Below are positions 43,713 through 51,859 of a DNA stretch of 64,000 nucleotides, piece after piece (position 1 is the stretch's first letter; each line of letters opens with the position of its first letter). Origin of the DNA: Microvirga mediterraneensis (GTDB taxonomy: Bacteria; Pseudomonadota; Alphaproteobacteria; Rhizobiales; Beijerinckiaceae); NCBI RefSeq assembly GCF_013520865.1, contig NZ_JACDXJ010000001.1, positions 4,015,501 to 4,079,500 of the forward strand, given 5' to 3'. The position numbers and the translations under genes are program-made. A model generated the notes under the pieces. It had not been told where the DNA came from. It was given only the letters and a program-made list of their open reading frames with translations, and searched no databases.

Positions 43713-44268
43713 CCTCCGACCGCCTCTATCCCGCCCGCCCGATCCTCGCCGCCTCCGTGGCGGTGCTCCGGGACGGGCGCATCCTGCTCGCCGCTCGCGG
43801 CAAGCCCGAGCATCGGACCTAAAAGTGGACTTGCACTTTTGGGTTTCATCCGATGCTCTACTCCTTGAAGAGCGCATCGTGAGGGCGGAAAACCGGACCC
43901 ACTTTTCCGCACGATGCGCTGGTGAAGGCCTGTTCTCGCTCCCCGGCGGCATGGTCGAGACCGGCGAGACCCTGGGCGAGGCCGCTCTTCGGGAACTTCG
44001 TGAGGAGGTCGGGGTTGAGGCCAAGCTTATCGGCTTGATCGCCCCGGTCGAATTCATTGAAAGGGACGAGAAAGGCCATATAAAGCATCACGTCGTCATC
44101 GCCGCCCACGCTGCCCGCTGGGTTTCGGGCGAGCCCCAGACAGGTCCGGAAGCAAAGGAAATCCGTTGGGTCACGGAACGGGACATCGCCGATCTGCCGA
44201 TGACGGCAGGCCTCACGGGGATTCTGAAGCAGGCCTTCGGGCTCGCGGGCGAGGCTTCATCCACATGA
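43709..44268 (+). pseudogene. Nudix hydrolase gene interrupted by a repeat element
   Basis: The gene starts at ATG 43709, overlapping the upstream stop (ATGA). Its first 33 codons (RPILAASVAVLRDGRILLAA, then RGKP) are a normal Nudix N-terminus. At 43808 a 113-bp double-hairpin element enters, bringing a stop (TAA 43820-43822) and a frameshift. From 43921 the rest resumes in another frame with a perfect Nudix box, GGMVETGETLGEAALRELRE then EVGV. Deleting 43808-43920 gives RGKP-GEGLFSLPGG, a correct Nudix sequence. A longer +1 frame from 43681 reads through the element but replaces the first beta strands with nonsense. Probably inactive. Confidence 0.8.
43808..43920 (+). repeat. Full copy E of the double-hairpin element, inside a Nudix gene
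   Basis: Hairpin 1 has perfect 10-bp outer arms GAGCATCGGA/TCCGATGCTC and inner CTAAAAGTG/CACTTTTGGG. Hairpin 2 has AGCGCATCGTG/CACGATGCGCT with inner CGGAAAA/TTTTCCG. Spacer about 12 bp. It is the best-preserved copy of the family in this window. Confidence 0.92.
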
Positions 44269-44840
44269 AGCGCTCCGGCCTTCTGCTCGCCCTTCCGGCC
44301 CTGCTGCTTGCGGTAGCGCAGCCCGCGCAGGCTCAGAGCTTCTTCGAGCGGCTGTTCGGCGTTCCGCCACGGCCGCAGCCGGGCCAGCCCGTCCCGCAGC
44401 AGCAATACCGCCCCGCGCCGCAATATCGACAGCAGCAGCCGCAGCAACAGCAGCGGCGCCCACAGCCGCAGCAATCGCAGAAACCCTCCAGCCAGCCGCA
44501 GCAGCAGGCGGAGCCCGCTCCGGCGGTCGAGCCGCCGCCCGCCCCTTACGAGAAGGAATTGCTGCGCCTTGCGGAGATCATGGGATCGCTTGCCCTGCTG
44601 CGCCCTCTCTGCAGCGCGTCCGACGGCCCTGAATGGAGCCGCCGCATGCAGGTTCTGCTCGAGGCGGAAGGGACGACGCCCGGCCGCCGTGAGCGTCTCG
44701 CGGGGGCCTACAACAAGGGCTACCAGGCCTACGCCCTCACCTACCGGGTCTGCACCCCGTCGGCCCAGGAGGCCTCCGTGCGCTTCCTGAGCGAAGGCGA
44801 GCATCTCGCCCGCAACATCACCGGCCGCTACGGCGGGTGA
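44265..44840 (+). CDS. TIGR02301 family exported protein
   Basis: The product is 191 residues from ATG 44265, overlapping the Nudix stop (ATGA). It has a signal peptide (LLLALPALLLAVAQPAQAQ), then a Pro/Gln-rich segment (about 35-85, repeated QPQQQQ) and a helical C-terminal domain (about 95-191; YEKELLRLAEIMGSLALLRP, CSASDGPEW, YRVCTPSAQEA) with two conserved Cys. This is a Rhizobiales-typical family of unknown function, probably periplasmic. Confidence 0.85.
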   Translation: MKRSGLLLALPALLLAVAQPAQAQSFFERLFGVPPRPQPGQPVPQQQYRPAPQYRQQQPQQQQRRPQPQQSQKPSSQPQQQAEPAPAVEPPPAPYEKELLRLAEIMGSLALLRPLCSASDGPEWSRRMQVLLEAEGTTPGRRERLAGAYNKGYQAYALTYRVCTPSAQEASVRFLSEGEHLARNITGRYGG

Positions 44841-45235
44841 GCGGAAGCAAAGGCGGACTTTCCTCATAGCGCCCGATCCAGGGTGTCCGGTCGGGTATTG
44901 ATCTCCAGTGTCATTCCCGGCCGAAGCGCAGCGGAGGAGAAGGGAATCCATGATCAGGCGCAGCGCGATGGATCCCCTTCCCTCGCATTCGGCTTGGCCT
45001 GAGGATGACAGCGAAGCGCGTTCCTCGGCGTTGTGCGTCACGGTGGCAGGATGGCCATGTTCATGCACGGGTGGCCCTGCGCGGCCAGTGTTGCACCGGC
45101 GCCTCTTATCCACATTTTTCGGGAAATCCCCTCTCGCGTTAACCTCCTTGCAAGGTGATGCTGGCGGCGGGTCGGCGCGACGTCTAGAAATGATTCAACC
45201 GAACTCGCGCGCCGCCCCTCAAAGGGGCCTGGATC
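44841..45235. other. Intergenic region with one repeat, no gene
   Basis: These 395 bp hold a GTCATTCCCGGCC element (44909-45011) and an unexplained remainder. An exact DnaA-box sequence TTATCCACA occurs at 45106-45114 but is single. No convincing gene is present. The promoter of the 87-residue gene should lie near its 3' end. Confidence 0.5.
44909..45011. repeat. GTCATTCCCGGCC-type palindromic element, copy 3
   Basis: It is bounded by GTGTCATTCCCGGCCGAAGC and CTGAGGATGACAGC, with internal GAGAAGGGAATCCATGATCA and GGATCCCCTTCCCTCG. Confidence 0.85.
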
Positions 45236-45499
45236 ATGAACGACAACAACGTCCCTCTCGACGAGCTGCCCGAACTCAGCGCCCTCAAGCAGGCGGCCCT
45301 GAGCTATGTGACCGAGGCCTTCGCCGAGGCCGAGCTCGACGGGCTCGACGGCGATTGCATGGCGCAGGCCGCCCTGTTCGCGGCCTTCACCGAACTCGTC
45401 GCCACCTATGGCGAGGATGCCGTTGCGGAATACGCGGCGACGCTCGCCGACAAGATCCGCGGTGGCGCCTTCTCCATGGTGGGCGCGCTGAAGCATTGA
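45236..45499 (+). CDS. Conserved hypothetical acidic protein, 87 residues
   Basis: It starts at ATG 45236. It is an acidic, all-helical protein (LPELSALKQAALSYVTEAFA, EAELDGLDGDCMAQAALFAA, YGEDAVAEYAATLADKIRGG). No signal peptide or membrane segment. The regular helix pattern and codon use support a real gene. It is followed 16 bp later by a VOC-family gene on the same strand. Function unknown. Confidence 0.75.
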   Translation: MNDNNVPLDELPELSALKQAALSYVTEAFAEAELDGLDGDCMAQAALFAAFTELVATYGEDAVAEYAATLADKIRGGAFSMVGALKH

Positions 45500-45515
45500 G
45501 GGCATCGGCTCGGCC

Positions 45516-45911
45516 ATGAAGAAAGGCACCACCCTGCGGGTTGCTCGACCGACGGATCGGCTCGACGACGTCGTGCGCTTCTATCGTGATGGTCTGGGCC
45601 TGGAGATCATCGCCGCTTTCGACCAACATGACGGCTTCGATGGCCGGATGCTGGGCCATCCGCAGGCCCCCTGGCATCTCGAATTCACGCAGCACCGCGA
45701 CCATGCGGCCGGGAGCGCTCCGACACAGGACAACCTGCTCGTCTTCTATCTGCCCGATCGCGCGGAATGGGAAGCCGCGGTACAGCGGATGCGGGACAAT
45801 GGATATGCGCCAGTCCCCTCCTTCAATCCTTATTGGGATCGCGAGGGCATCACCTTCGAAGATCCCGACGGCTATCGCGTCGTGCTGCAGAACATGGACT
45901 GGGTGAAGTAG
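45516..45911 (+). CDS. VOC (glyoxalase/bleomycin-resistance) family protein
   Basis: The 131-residue protein has the two beta-alpha-beta-beta-beta units of the VOC superfamily: RLDDVVRFYRDGLGLEIIA at the N-terminus and YWDREGITFEDPDGYRVVLQ near the C-terminus, with metal-ligand candidates H (HLEFTQH) and E (FEDPDG). Relatives are glyoxalases, dioxygenases or drug-binding proteins; which applies here is not evident. Confidence 0.88.
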   Translation: MKKGTTLRVARPTDRLDDVVRFYRDGLGLEIIAAFDQHDGFDGRMLGHPQAPWHLEFTQHRDHAAGSAPTQDNLLVFYLPDRAEWEAAVQRMRDNGYAPVPSFNPYWDREGITFEDPDGYRVVLQNMDWVK

Positions 45912-46046
45912 AGTCGTCGCACTGTCATTCCGGGGCGGCTTGTTACAACCAAGCCCGAATGCTTTGTGCCCCTCCTCGCCATAAGCGGCACAAGGCTGGC
46001 CATGGCGAAGAGGGAGGCGAAATGTCGGTTAAAAGCGTCTAGGAAA

Positions 46047-47381
46047 TCACCCGCCCAGGGTCTCCTCGAACCGCACCACCTCTCCTTGAGAAGGCGCTTC
46101 CAGCGATCCGTCCCACATCACCACATTGCCGCGCACGACCGTGCCGATCGGCCATCCCGTCACCTTCTTGCCGTCGTAGGGCGTCCAACCGCATTTGGAG
46201 GCGATCCAGTCGTTGGTGATCGTCTCCGTGCGCTTCAGGTCGACCACGGTGAAATCGGCGTCGTAGCCCACGGCGATGCGGCCCTTGTTGGCGATGCCGA
46301 AGAGGCGCTTGGGGCCGGCGCTCGTAAGGTCCACGAAACGCTCCAGTGTGAGCCTGCTCGCATTCACGTGGTCGAGCATGATCGGCACCAGGGTCTGCAC
46401 GCCGGTCATGCCGGAGGGCGTGTTGGGATAGGTCTTGTCCTTCTCCTCGCGCGTATGCGGCGCGTGGTCGGAGCCGAGGACGTCGGCGATGCCCTCGTCC
46501 AGTCCCTGCCAGAGGGCTGCGCGATGAAGCTCGTCGCGCACGGGCGGGTTCATCTGGATGTATGTGCCTAGGCGCTCGTAATCCTCCGGCCCCGCCAGCG
46601 TCAGATGATGCGGCGTGACCTCGACGGTCACGAGGTCCTTGTGGTTCTTCAGAAGCGCCATCTCCTCGGCCGTGGTGATGTGCAGCACGTGGATGCGCGC
46701 GCCCGTCTCGCGGGAGATGCGCACGAGACGCTGCGTGCAGGCGAGCGCCACCTCGGCCGAGCGCCACACGGGATGCGAGCGCGGATCGCCCTCGACGCGC
46801 AGTCCCTTGCGCTCGCGCAGCATCGCCTCGTCCTCGGAATGGAAGGCGGCGCGGCGACGGGTGCGGCGCAGGATGCTGGCGATGCCCTCGTCGTCCTCCA
46901 CCAGAAGGGAGCCCGTGGACGAGCCCATGAACACCTTGATGCCGGCGGCGCCCGGCAGGCGCTCCAGCTCCGGCACGTGGGCGGCGTTCTCGTGCGTGCC
47001 GCCGACCCAGAAGGCGAAGTCGCAGTGCATCCGGTGATGGCCGCGGCGCACCTTGTCGGCGAGGGCCTCCGGCGTCGTGGTCTGGGGGTCGGTGTTGGGC
47101 ATCTCGAACACCGCCGTGACGCCGCCCATGACAGCCGCGCGGGAGCCCGTTTCGAGGTCTTCCTTGTGGTCGAGGCCGGGCTCGCGGAAATGCACCTGGC
47201 TGTCGATGACGCCCGGCAGGATATGCAGGCCCCGGCAATCGATCTCCCGCGCGGCGGAGGCTCGGGACAGGTCGCCGATGGCGGCGATCCGCCCGTCGCG
47301 CACGCCGATGTCGCGCTCGACGCGTCCGTCGTGATTCACGACGATGCCGCCTTTGAGGATCAGGTCGAAGGTTTGGGGCAT
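46047..47381 (-). CDS. pyrC: Dihydroorotase
   Basis: The product is 444 residues from ATG 47381. It is a class I cyclic amidohydrolase that forms dihydroorotate in de novo pyrimidine synthesis. GVIDSQVHFREPGLDHKED carries the HxH metal site and DHAPHTREEKDKTYP the catalytic Asp and His. The metal-bridging Lys position is not certain in the middle segment (AAGIKVFMGSSTGSLLVEDD contains a candidate K). Allantoinase- and hydantoinase-like paralogues cannot be fully excluded. It is divergent from ygfZ with 72 bp between starts. Confidence 0.9.
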   Translation of the reverse strand: MPQTFDLILKGGIVVNHDGRVERDIGVRDGRIAAIGDLSRASAAREIDCRGLHILPGVIDSQVHFREPGLDHKEDLETGSRAAVMGGVTAVFEMPNTDPQTTTPEALADKVRRGHHRMHCDFAFWVGGTHENAAHVPELERLPGAAGIKVFMGSSTGSLLVEDDEGIASILRRTRRRAAFHSEDEAMLRERKGLRVEGDPRSHPVWRSAEVALACTQRLVRISRETGARIHVLHITTAEEMALLKNHKDLVTVEVTPHHLTLAGPEDYERLGTYIQMNPPVRDELHRAALWQGLDEGIADVLGSDHAPHTREEKDKTYPNTPSGMTGVQTLVPIMLDHVNASRLTLERFVDLTSAGPKRLFGIANKGRIAVGYDADFTVVDLKRTETITNDWIASKCGWTPYDGKKVTGWPIGTVVRGNVVMWDGSLEAPSQGEVVRFEETLGG

Positions 47382-47453
47382 GGCAATCTCATCCCTTGAG
47401 GCCGCTGCGGAACGGGCATATGTCACGCTTGTAACGATAAGGAGAGCGGGCAC

Positions 47454-48332
47454 ATGCCGTCAGTCCATCTGGCCGACCGGGGCGTGGTAAGGGTTTCGGG
47501 CGAGGACGCCAAGAGTTTTCTCGACAACCTCATCACCTGCGACCTGGACCGCGTGTCGCCGCACGCCGCCCGCCTCGGCGCCCTCCTGACGCCGCAGGGC
47601 AAGATCCTGTTCGACTTTCTCGTCTTCCAGGCTCCCGCCGAGATCGGCGGGGCCTATTATCTCGACGTGCTCAAGGTCTTCGCGCCCGATCTCGCCAAGC
47701 GCCTCGGCTTCTACAAGCTGCGGGCCAAGGTGGCGGTCGAGGACCTGTCCGAATCCCTGGCCGTCGTGGCCGGCTGGGATGCGCCGCGGCCGGACGACGA
47801 GGCCGGGTTCGTGGTGGAGGACCCTCGCCTGCCCGAGCTTGGCTGGCGGGCCATCGTGGCGACCCAGGATGCGGCCGAGTTCGGCCGGGATCCGGCCGAC
47901 ACCTACCTCGCCCATCGCATCGCGCTGGGCGTGCCGGAGGGCGGCCGCGATTTCCTGTTCGGCGAGGCCTTCCCGCACGAGGCCCTGATGGACCAGCTCC
48001 ACGGGGTCGATTTCGACAAGGGCTGCTATGTGGGCCAGGAAGTGGTCTCGCGCATGCAGCACCGGGGCACGGCCCGCACCCGGATCGTGCCGGCCGTCTA
48101 TGAAGGCGGGTTCGCGGCCGATGTGGGCGTCGAGGTGACGGCCGGGGGGAAGGCCTTGGGCCAGACCGGCATGGGGATCGAAGGCAGGGGGCTCCTGATG
48201 ATCCGCCTCGACCGGGCGGCGGATGCGATTGCCGCCGGCGAGACGATCAGGGCCGGGGGCATTCCCGTGAAGCTCGAAAAGCCCGCCTGGATCCGGTTCC
48301 CGTTCCCGGGCGAAGCCGAGCTTCCATCTTAA
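47454..48332 (+). CDS. ygfZ: Folate-binding Fe-S assembly protein YgfZ
   Basis: The 292-residue protein of the GcvT-like family has the diagnostic KGCYVGQEVVSRMQHRG motif (about 182-198; the conserved Cys is in it). The N-terminus has SFLDNLITCDLDRVSP, typical for the folate-binding domain. It supports assembly or repair of Fe-S cluster enzymes in the cytosol. Fe-S enzymes nearby include the RNA methyltransferase at 60.7 kb. Full length. Confidence 0.93.
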   Translation: MPSVHLADRGVVRVSGEDAKSFLDNLITCDLDRVSPHAARLGALLTPQGKILFDFLVFQAPAEIGGAYYLDVLKVFAPDLAKRLGFYKLRAKVAVEDLSESLAVVAGWDAPRPDDEAGFVVEDPRLPELGWRAIVATQDAAEFGRDPADTYLAHRIALGVPEGGRDFLFGEAFPHEALMDQLHGVDFDKGCYVGQEVVSRMQHRGTARTRIVPAVYEGGFAADVGVEVTAGGKALGQTGMGIEGRGLLMIRLDRAADAIAAGETIRAGGIPVKLEKPAWIRFPFPGEAELPS

Positions 48333-48441
48333 AATTCCAGCCAAGCTCGCGGAACAAGAAGAACTCCAGGTCAGTTATATACCACTGGGCTGGACCATGT
48401 GCCGAAGAAGCGCACGGACGGCCTTGCTGGGGAATTTCCGA

Positions 48442-50388
48442 ATGAGTGCAGTATCAGGTGAAACGACACCGACGCAGGAGAGGCGTTTTCAACTCCTCGT
48501 CGACGCGGTCACCGATTATGCCATCTACATGCTCGATCCGACCGGCACCATCGTGAGCTGGAATCCGGGAGCCCAGCGCTTCAAGGGTTATGTGGAAAGC
48601 GAGATCATCGGCAAGCATTTCTCGCGCTTCTACACGGACGAGGATCTTGCGACGGACCTGCCGAAGCGCGCCCTCGAGACCGCGGCGCGCGAGGGCAAGT
48701 TCGAAGCGGAGGGCTGGCGCGTCCGCAAGGACGGGACCCGCTTCTGGGCGCATGTGGTCATCGATCCGATCCGCGACCGCCAGGGCCAACTGCTCGGCTT
48801 CGCCAAGATCACCCGTGACCTCACCGAGAGGAAGAGGACCGAGGAAGCCCTCAAGGAAAGCGAGGAGCGTTTCCGCCTGCTGGTTCAGGGGGTGACGGAC
48901 TATTCCATCTTCATGCTCGACCCGCAGGGCCATGTGACGAACTGGAATGCCGGCGCGCAGCGTATCAAGGGATATGACGAGAGCGAGATCGTCGGATGTC
49001 ATTTCTCGCAATTCTACACCGAGCACGATCGCGCCGCCGGCTTGCCGAAGAGGGCATTGGAAACGGCGGCGCGCGAGGGCAAGTTCGAGGCGGAAGGCTG
49101 GCGCGTCCGCAAGGATGGGACGCAGTTCTGGGCGAACGTCATCATCGATCCGATCCGCAACGAGCTGGGTGATCTCATCGGCTTCGCGAAGATCACGCGC
49201 GACATCACCGAGCGCCGGAAGGCGCAGGAAGCTCTCGAAGAGGCGCAGGCCGCGCTTTTCCAGGCCCAGAAGATGGAGGCGGTCGGACAGCTCACCGGCG
49301 GAGTGGCGCACGACTTCAACAATCTCCTGACGATCATCGTCAACAACCTGGATCTCCTGACCCGCAACGCGCGCGACCCGCGCGACATCAAGCTGATCGA
49401 AAGCGCGCAGCGCGCCGCCGAACGCGGCGCGAAGCTGACACAGCAGCTGCTCGCCTTCTCGCGCCGCCAGCCCCTCCAGCCCAACGCGCACAATCCGAAC
49501 GCGCTCATCGAGGGCTTCGAAACGGTGCTGCGCCGGGCCTGCGGCGAACTGATCCGGCTGCAGCTCTCGCTCGCTCCGCGCGTGCGGTGGATTTCCGTCG
49601 ACGCGCCGCAATTCGAATCGGCCCTTCTCAACCTCGTCGTCAATGCCCGCGATGCCATGCCGGAAGGCGGCTCCCTCAAGATCATGACGGGCAATGTCAC
49701 CCTCGATGAGAAGGACGCCGCTGCGACATCCCTGCCCCCCGGCCTTTATGTGTCGGTCGCCGTGCAGGACACGGGAATCGGCATGTCGCCCGATGTCGTC
49801 TCCCGCGTCTTCGAGCCCTTCTTCACCACCAAGGAGATCGGCAAGGGGACAGGGCTGGGACTGAGCCAGGTGTACGGGTTCGTCACCCAGTCGGGCGGGC
49901 ACATCAAGGTCGACAGCACGCCGGGCCAGGGCACAAAGGTCACCATGCTCCTGCCGGCCCAGGAGAGCGGCGAGGATGCGCCCGAGGAGGAAGGCGACAA
50001 GGAACGTCCCATCCGGGACAGCGCGGGAACCGTGCTGATCGTGGAGGACGAGCCGGCGGTCCGGGAGGTGGCGAGCGACATCTTCGACAGCCTTGGCTAC
50101 GACGTGGTGACGGCGAACGACGCCAACGAGGCGATCGAGGTGCTCGAAAGCAATCCCGGCATCGACATATTGTTCAGCGACGTGATCATGCCCAACGGCA
50201 TGAACGGGGTCGAGCTGTCCCGAAAGGCCCGCGAGATGCGGCCGGACCTCAAGATCCTGCTCGCCTCCGGCTATCCCATGTCGGCCCTGCCCTCGGACGG
50301 CCTGGGCACGGGCGTTTCCTTCATCAGCAAGCCCTATCGCTGGACGGAACTGGCCGAGAAGCTGCGGGTGCTCCGGACCGGGGCGTGA
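48442..50388 (+). CDS. PAS-PAS hybrid histidine kinase
   Basis: The product is 648 residues from ATG 48442 (another in-frame start lies at 48397). Two near-identical PAS domains (about 12-125 and 138-255; both read TDYxIxMLDPxG then GWRVRKDGTxFWA) are followed by a HisKA H-box GQLTGGVAHDFNNLL (His290), an HATPase domain (VVNARDAMPEGG, GTGLGLSQVYGF) and a C-terminal receiver with phospho-acceptor Asp580 (FSDVIMPNG). No membrane segment, so it is a soluble sensor. PAS ligand unknown. No separate response regulator is adjacent. The duplicated PAS units look recent. Confidence 0.95.
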   Translation: MSAVSGETTPTQERRFQLLVDAVTDYAIYMLDPTGTIVSWNPGAQRFKGYVESEIIGKHFSRFYTDEDLATDLPKRALETAAREGKFEAEGWRVRKDGTRFWAHVVIDPIRDRQGQLLGFAKITRDLTERKRTEEALKESEERFRLLVQGVTDYSIFMLDPQGHVTNWNAGAQRIKGYDESEIVGCHFSQFYTEHDRAAGLPKRALETAAREGKFEAEGWRVRKDGTQFWANVIIDPIRNELGDLIGFAKITRDITERRKAQEALEEAQAALFQAQKMEAVGQLTGGVAHDFNNLLTIIVNNLDLLTRNARDPRDIKLIESAQRAAERGAKLTQQLLAFSRRQPLQPNAHNPNALIEGFETVLRRACGELIRLQLSLAPRVRWISVDAPQFESALLNLVVNARDAMPEGGSLKIMTGNVTLDEKDAAATSLPPGLYVSVAVQDTGIGMSPDVVSRVFEPFFTTKEIGKGTGLGLSQVYGFVTQSGGHIKVDSTPGQGTKVTMLLPAQESGEDAPEEEGDKERPIRDSAGTVLIVEDEPAVREVASDIFDSLGYDVVTANDANEAIEVLESNPGIDILFSDVIMPNGMNGVELSRKAREMRPDLKILLASGYPMSALPSDGLGTGVSFISKPYRWTELAEKLRVLRTGA

Positions 50389-50484
50389 CGACCATCGCCG
50401 CATGTGATGCGCAACATCGGGATTTTTGATTGGTCTGGGCCTTCGTGAATCGCTAGCATCCGCGCTCCATCGCCCGGGAACGCC

Positions 50485-51132
50485 ATGTACCAGCCGCCTC
50501 ATTTTCGCGAGGACGACCTCGCGGTCCAGCATGCCCTCATCCAGGCCCATCCGCTCGGGCTCCTGGTGACGTTCGGCAGCGCCGGGATCGAGGCCAACCC
50601 GATTCCCTTCGTGCTCGACGCGTCCGCCTCGCCTCTCGGAACCCTCAAGGCCCATCTCTCCCGCGCCAACCCGCAATGGCGGAACATCGACCCCGAGCAA
50701 GAGGCTCTCGTGGTCTTCCAGGGTCCGGAGACCTACATCACGCCGTCCTGGTACGCGGCGAAGCGCGAGCACGGGAAGGTCGTGCCGACCTGGAACTACG
50801 CCATCGTCCAGGCGCGCGGCCGCCTGACGGTCAAGGACGACCCGGACTGGCTGCTGCAGCAGATCGGCGCGATGACGGACGTGCAGGAAGCTCCGCGGCC
50901 GGAGCCGTGGGCCGTGAGCGATGCGCCGGCGCCCTTCGTGGCCGCGCAGCTCAAGGGCATCATCGGGGCCGAGATCGAGATCGCGCGAATCGAAGGCAAG
51001 TGGAAGGTGAGCCAGAACCGCGCCGAGGGCGACCGGCTCGGCGTGTCGGCCGGCCTGCGGCTCACCGGGGACGACGCGGCGCACCGTATGGCGGATCTGG
51101 TCGATGCGCGGGGAGCCCCGTCCCATGGATGA
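50485..51132 (+). CDS. FMN-binding PaiB-type protein
   Basis: The 215-residue protein begins MYQPPHFREDDLAVQHALIQ and has HPLGLLVTFGSAG, VVFQGPETYITPSWYAAKRE and VPTWNYAIVQARGRL, all PaiB-family landmarks. PaiB binds FMN and is annotated as a transcriptional regulator in Bacillus, often paired with a GNAT protein (PaiA). Here too a GNAT gene overlaps it by 8 bp (ATGGATGA). The regulatory role is by family only. Confidence 0.92.
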   Translation: MYQPPHFREDDLAVQHALIQAHPLGLLVTFGSAGIEANPIPFVLDASASPLGTLKAHLSRANPQWRNIDPEQEALVVFQGPETYITPSWYAAKREHGKVVPTWNYAIVQARGRLTVKDDPDWLLQQIGAMTDVQEAPRPEPWAVSDAPAPFVAAQLKGIIGAEIEIARIEGKWKVSQNRAEGDRLGVSAGLRLTGDDAAHRMADLVDARGAPSHG

Positions 51133-51595
51133 CGGAAACCGCCCGAGGATCGAGCCCTGCACCCTCCAGTCGCTGGAGGAATGGGCCAACCTGCGCCACG
51201 CCCTCTGGCCTGATGGCCCAGTGCAGGAGCACCGCTCCGACGCGCAGGCCATGCTCTGGGAGCAGAGGAAGGCCGTGGCCTTTCTCGTGCGCCTGCCCGA
51301 CGGCACGGCCGCAGGCTTTGCCGAGGCCGCCCTGCGCCATGACTACGTGAATGGATGCGCCACGTCGCCCGTGGCCTTCCTCGAAGGGATCTATGTCGAG
51401 CCGGAACACCGCCACCGGGGCCTCGCCCGGCTGCTGTGCCGGGCCGTCGAGGATTGGGCGAGGCGCCTCGGCTGCCGCGAATTCGCCTCCGACGTGCTCC
51501 TCGACAACACCGCCTCGCAGAACATGCACCGGGCGCTGGGCTTCGAGGAGACGGAGCGGGTCGTGTATTTCCGGAAGCCGCTGTCGGGCGGGTGA
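51125..51595 (+). CDS. AAC(6')-like aminoglycoside N-acetyltransferase
   Basis: The product is 156 residues from ATG 51125. It follows the chromosomal AAC(6')-I group closely: RHDYVNGCATSPVAFLEGIY, VEPEHRHRGLARLLCRAVED, CREFASDVLLDN and the C-terminal MHRALGFEETERVVYF block, which I recognise from that family. Length agrees (about 145-160). It should transfer acetyl from acetyl-CoA to an amino group. True antibiotic resistance needs proof, and a metabolic amine is possible. The gene overlaps PaiB by 8 bp, so it is co-translated. Not on a mobile element. Confidence 0.82.
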   Translation: MDDGNRPRIEPCTLQSLEEWANLRHALWPDGPVQEHRSDAQAMLWEQRKAVAFLVRLPDGTAAGFAEAALRHDYVNGCATSPVAFLEGIYVEPEHRHRGLARLLCRAVEDWARRLGCREFASDVLLDNTASQNMHRALGFEETERVVYFRKPLSGG

Positions 51596-51643
51596 TGAGG
51601 GTTTCCTTGGGATCCAAACTCATCACGCAGCAACAACCTGGGC

Positions 51644-51754
51644 CCTCATCCTGAGGGGATTGCGTCAGCAATCCGTCTCGAAGGACGAGGGCACGTCCCG
51701 TGCGCTCTGGACGATCCTTCGAGACGCAGACTGCGTCTGCTCCTCAGGATGAGG
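51644..51754. repeat. CCTCATCCTGAGG-type palindromic element, copy 2
   Basis: It is bounded by CCTCATCCTGAGGGGATTGC and TCCTCAGGATGAGG. Inner arms are CGTCTCGAAGGACG/GGACGATCCTTCGAGACG and TGCGTCAGCA/GCAGACTGCGTC. It lies between the AAC(6')-like gene and tag. Confidence 0.85.
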
Positions 51755-51859
51755 TGAGAGGGTGTAAGGGGCCCGGCGATGGCAGTGAGCCGTTGAATTC
51801 CCCGTCCTCCCCGCACCGCCTCTCTTCCCGTTTCGACACGGCCCCGCTACACAGGCTTC

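Noticed and set aside
43681..43822. Alternative +1 frame giving an unbroken Nudix ORF from 43681
   Set aside because: It replaces the conserved Nudix N-terminus by an Arg/Pro-rich reading of the shifted frame and starts inside the upstream gene without a Shine-Dalgarno; the interrupted-gene reading is much better.
45106..45114. Exact DnaA box TTATCCACA
   Set aside because: Single site without a cluster, AT-rich unwinding region or origin-linked genes; a chance match of this kind is expected about once in such a window.
48454..51306. 950-codon open frame antisense to the kinase and PaiB genes
   Set aside because: It spans three confident plus-strand genes and their gaps, has low-complexity composition and no ribosome binding site; a typical high-GC shadow.
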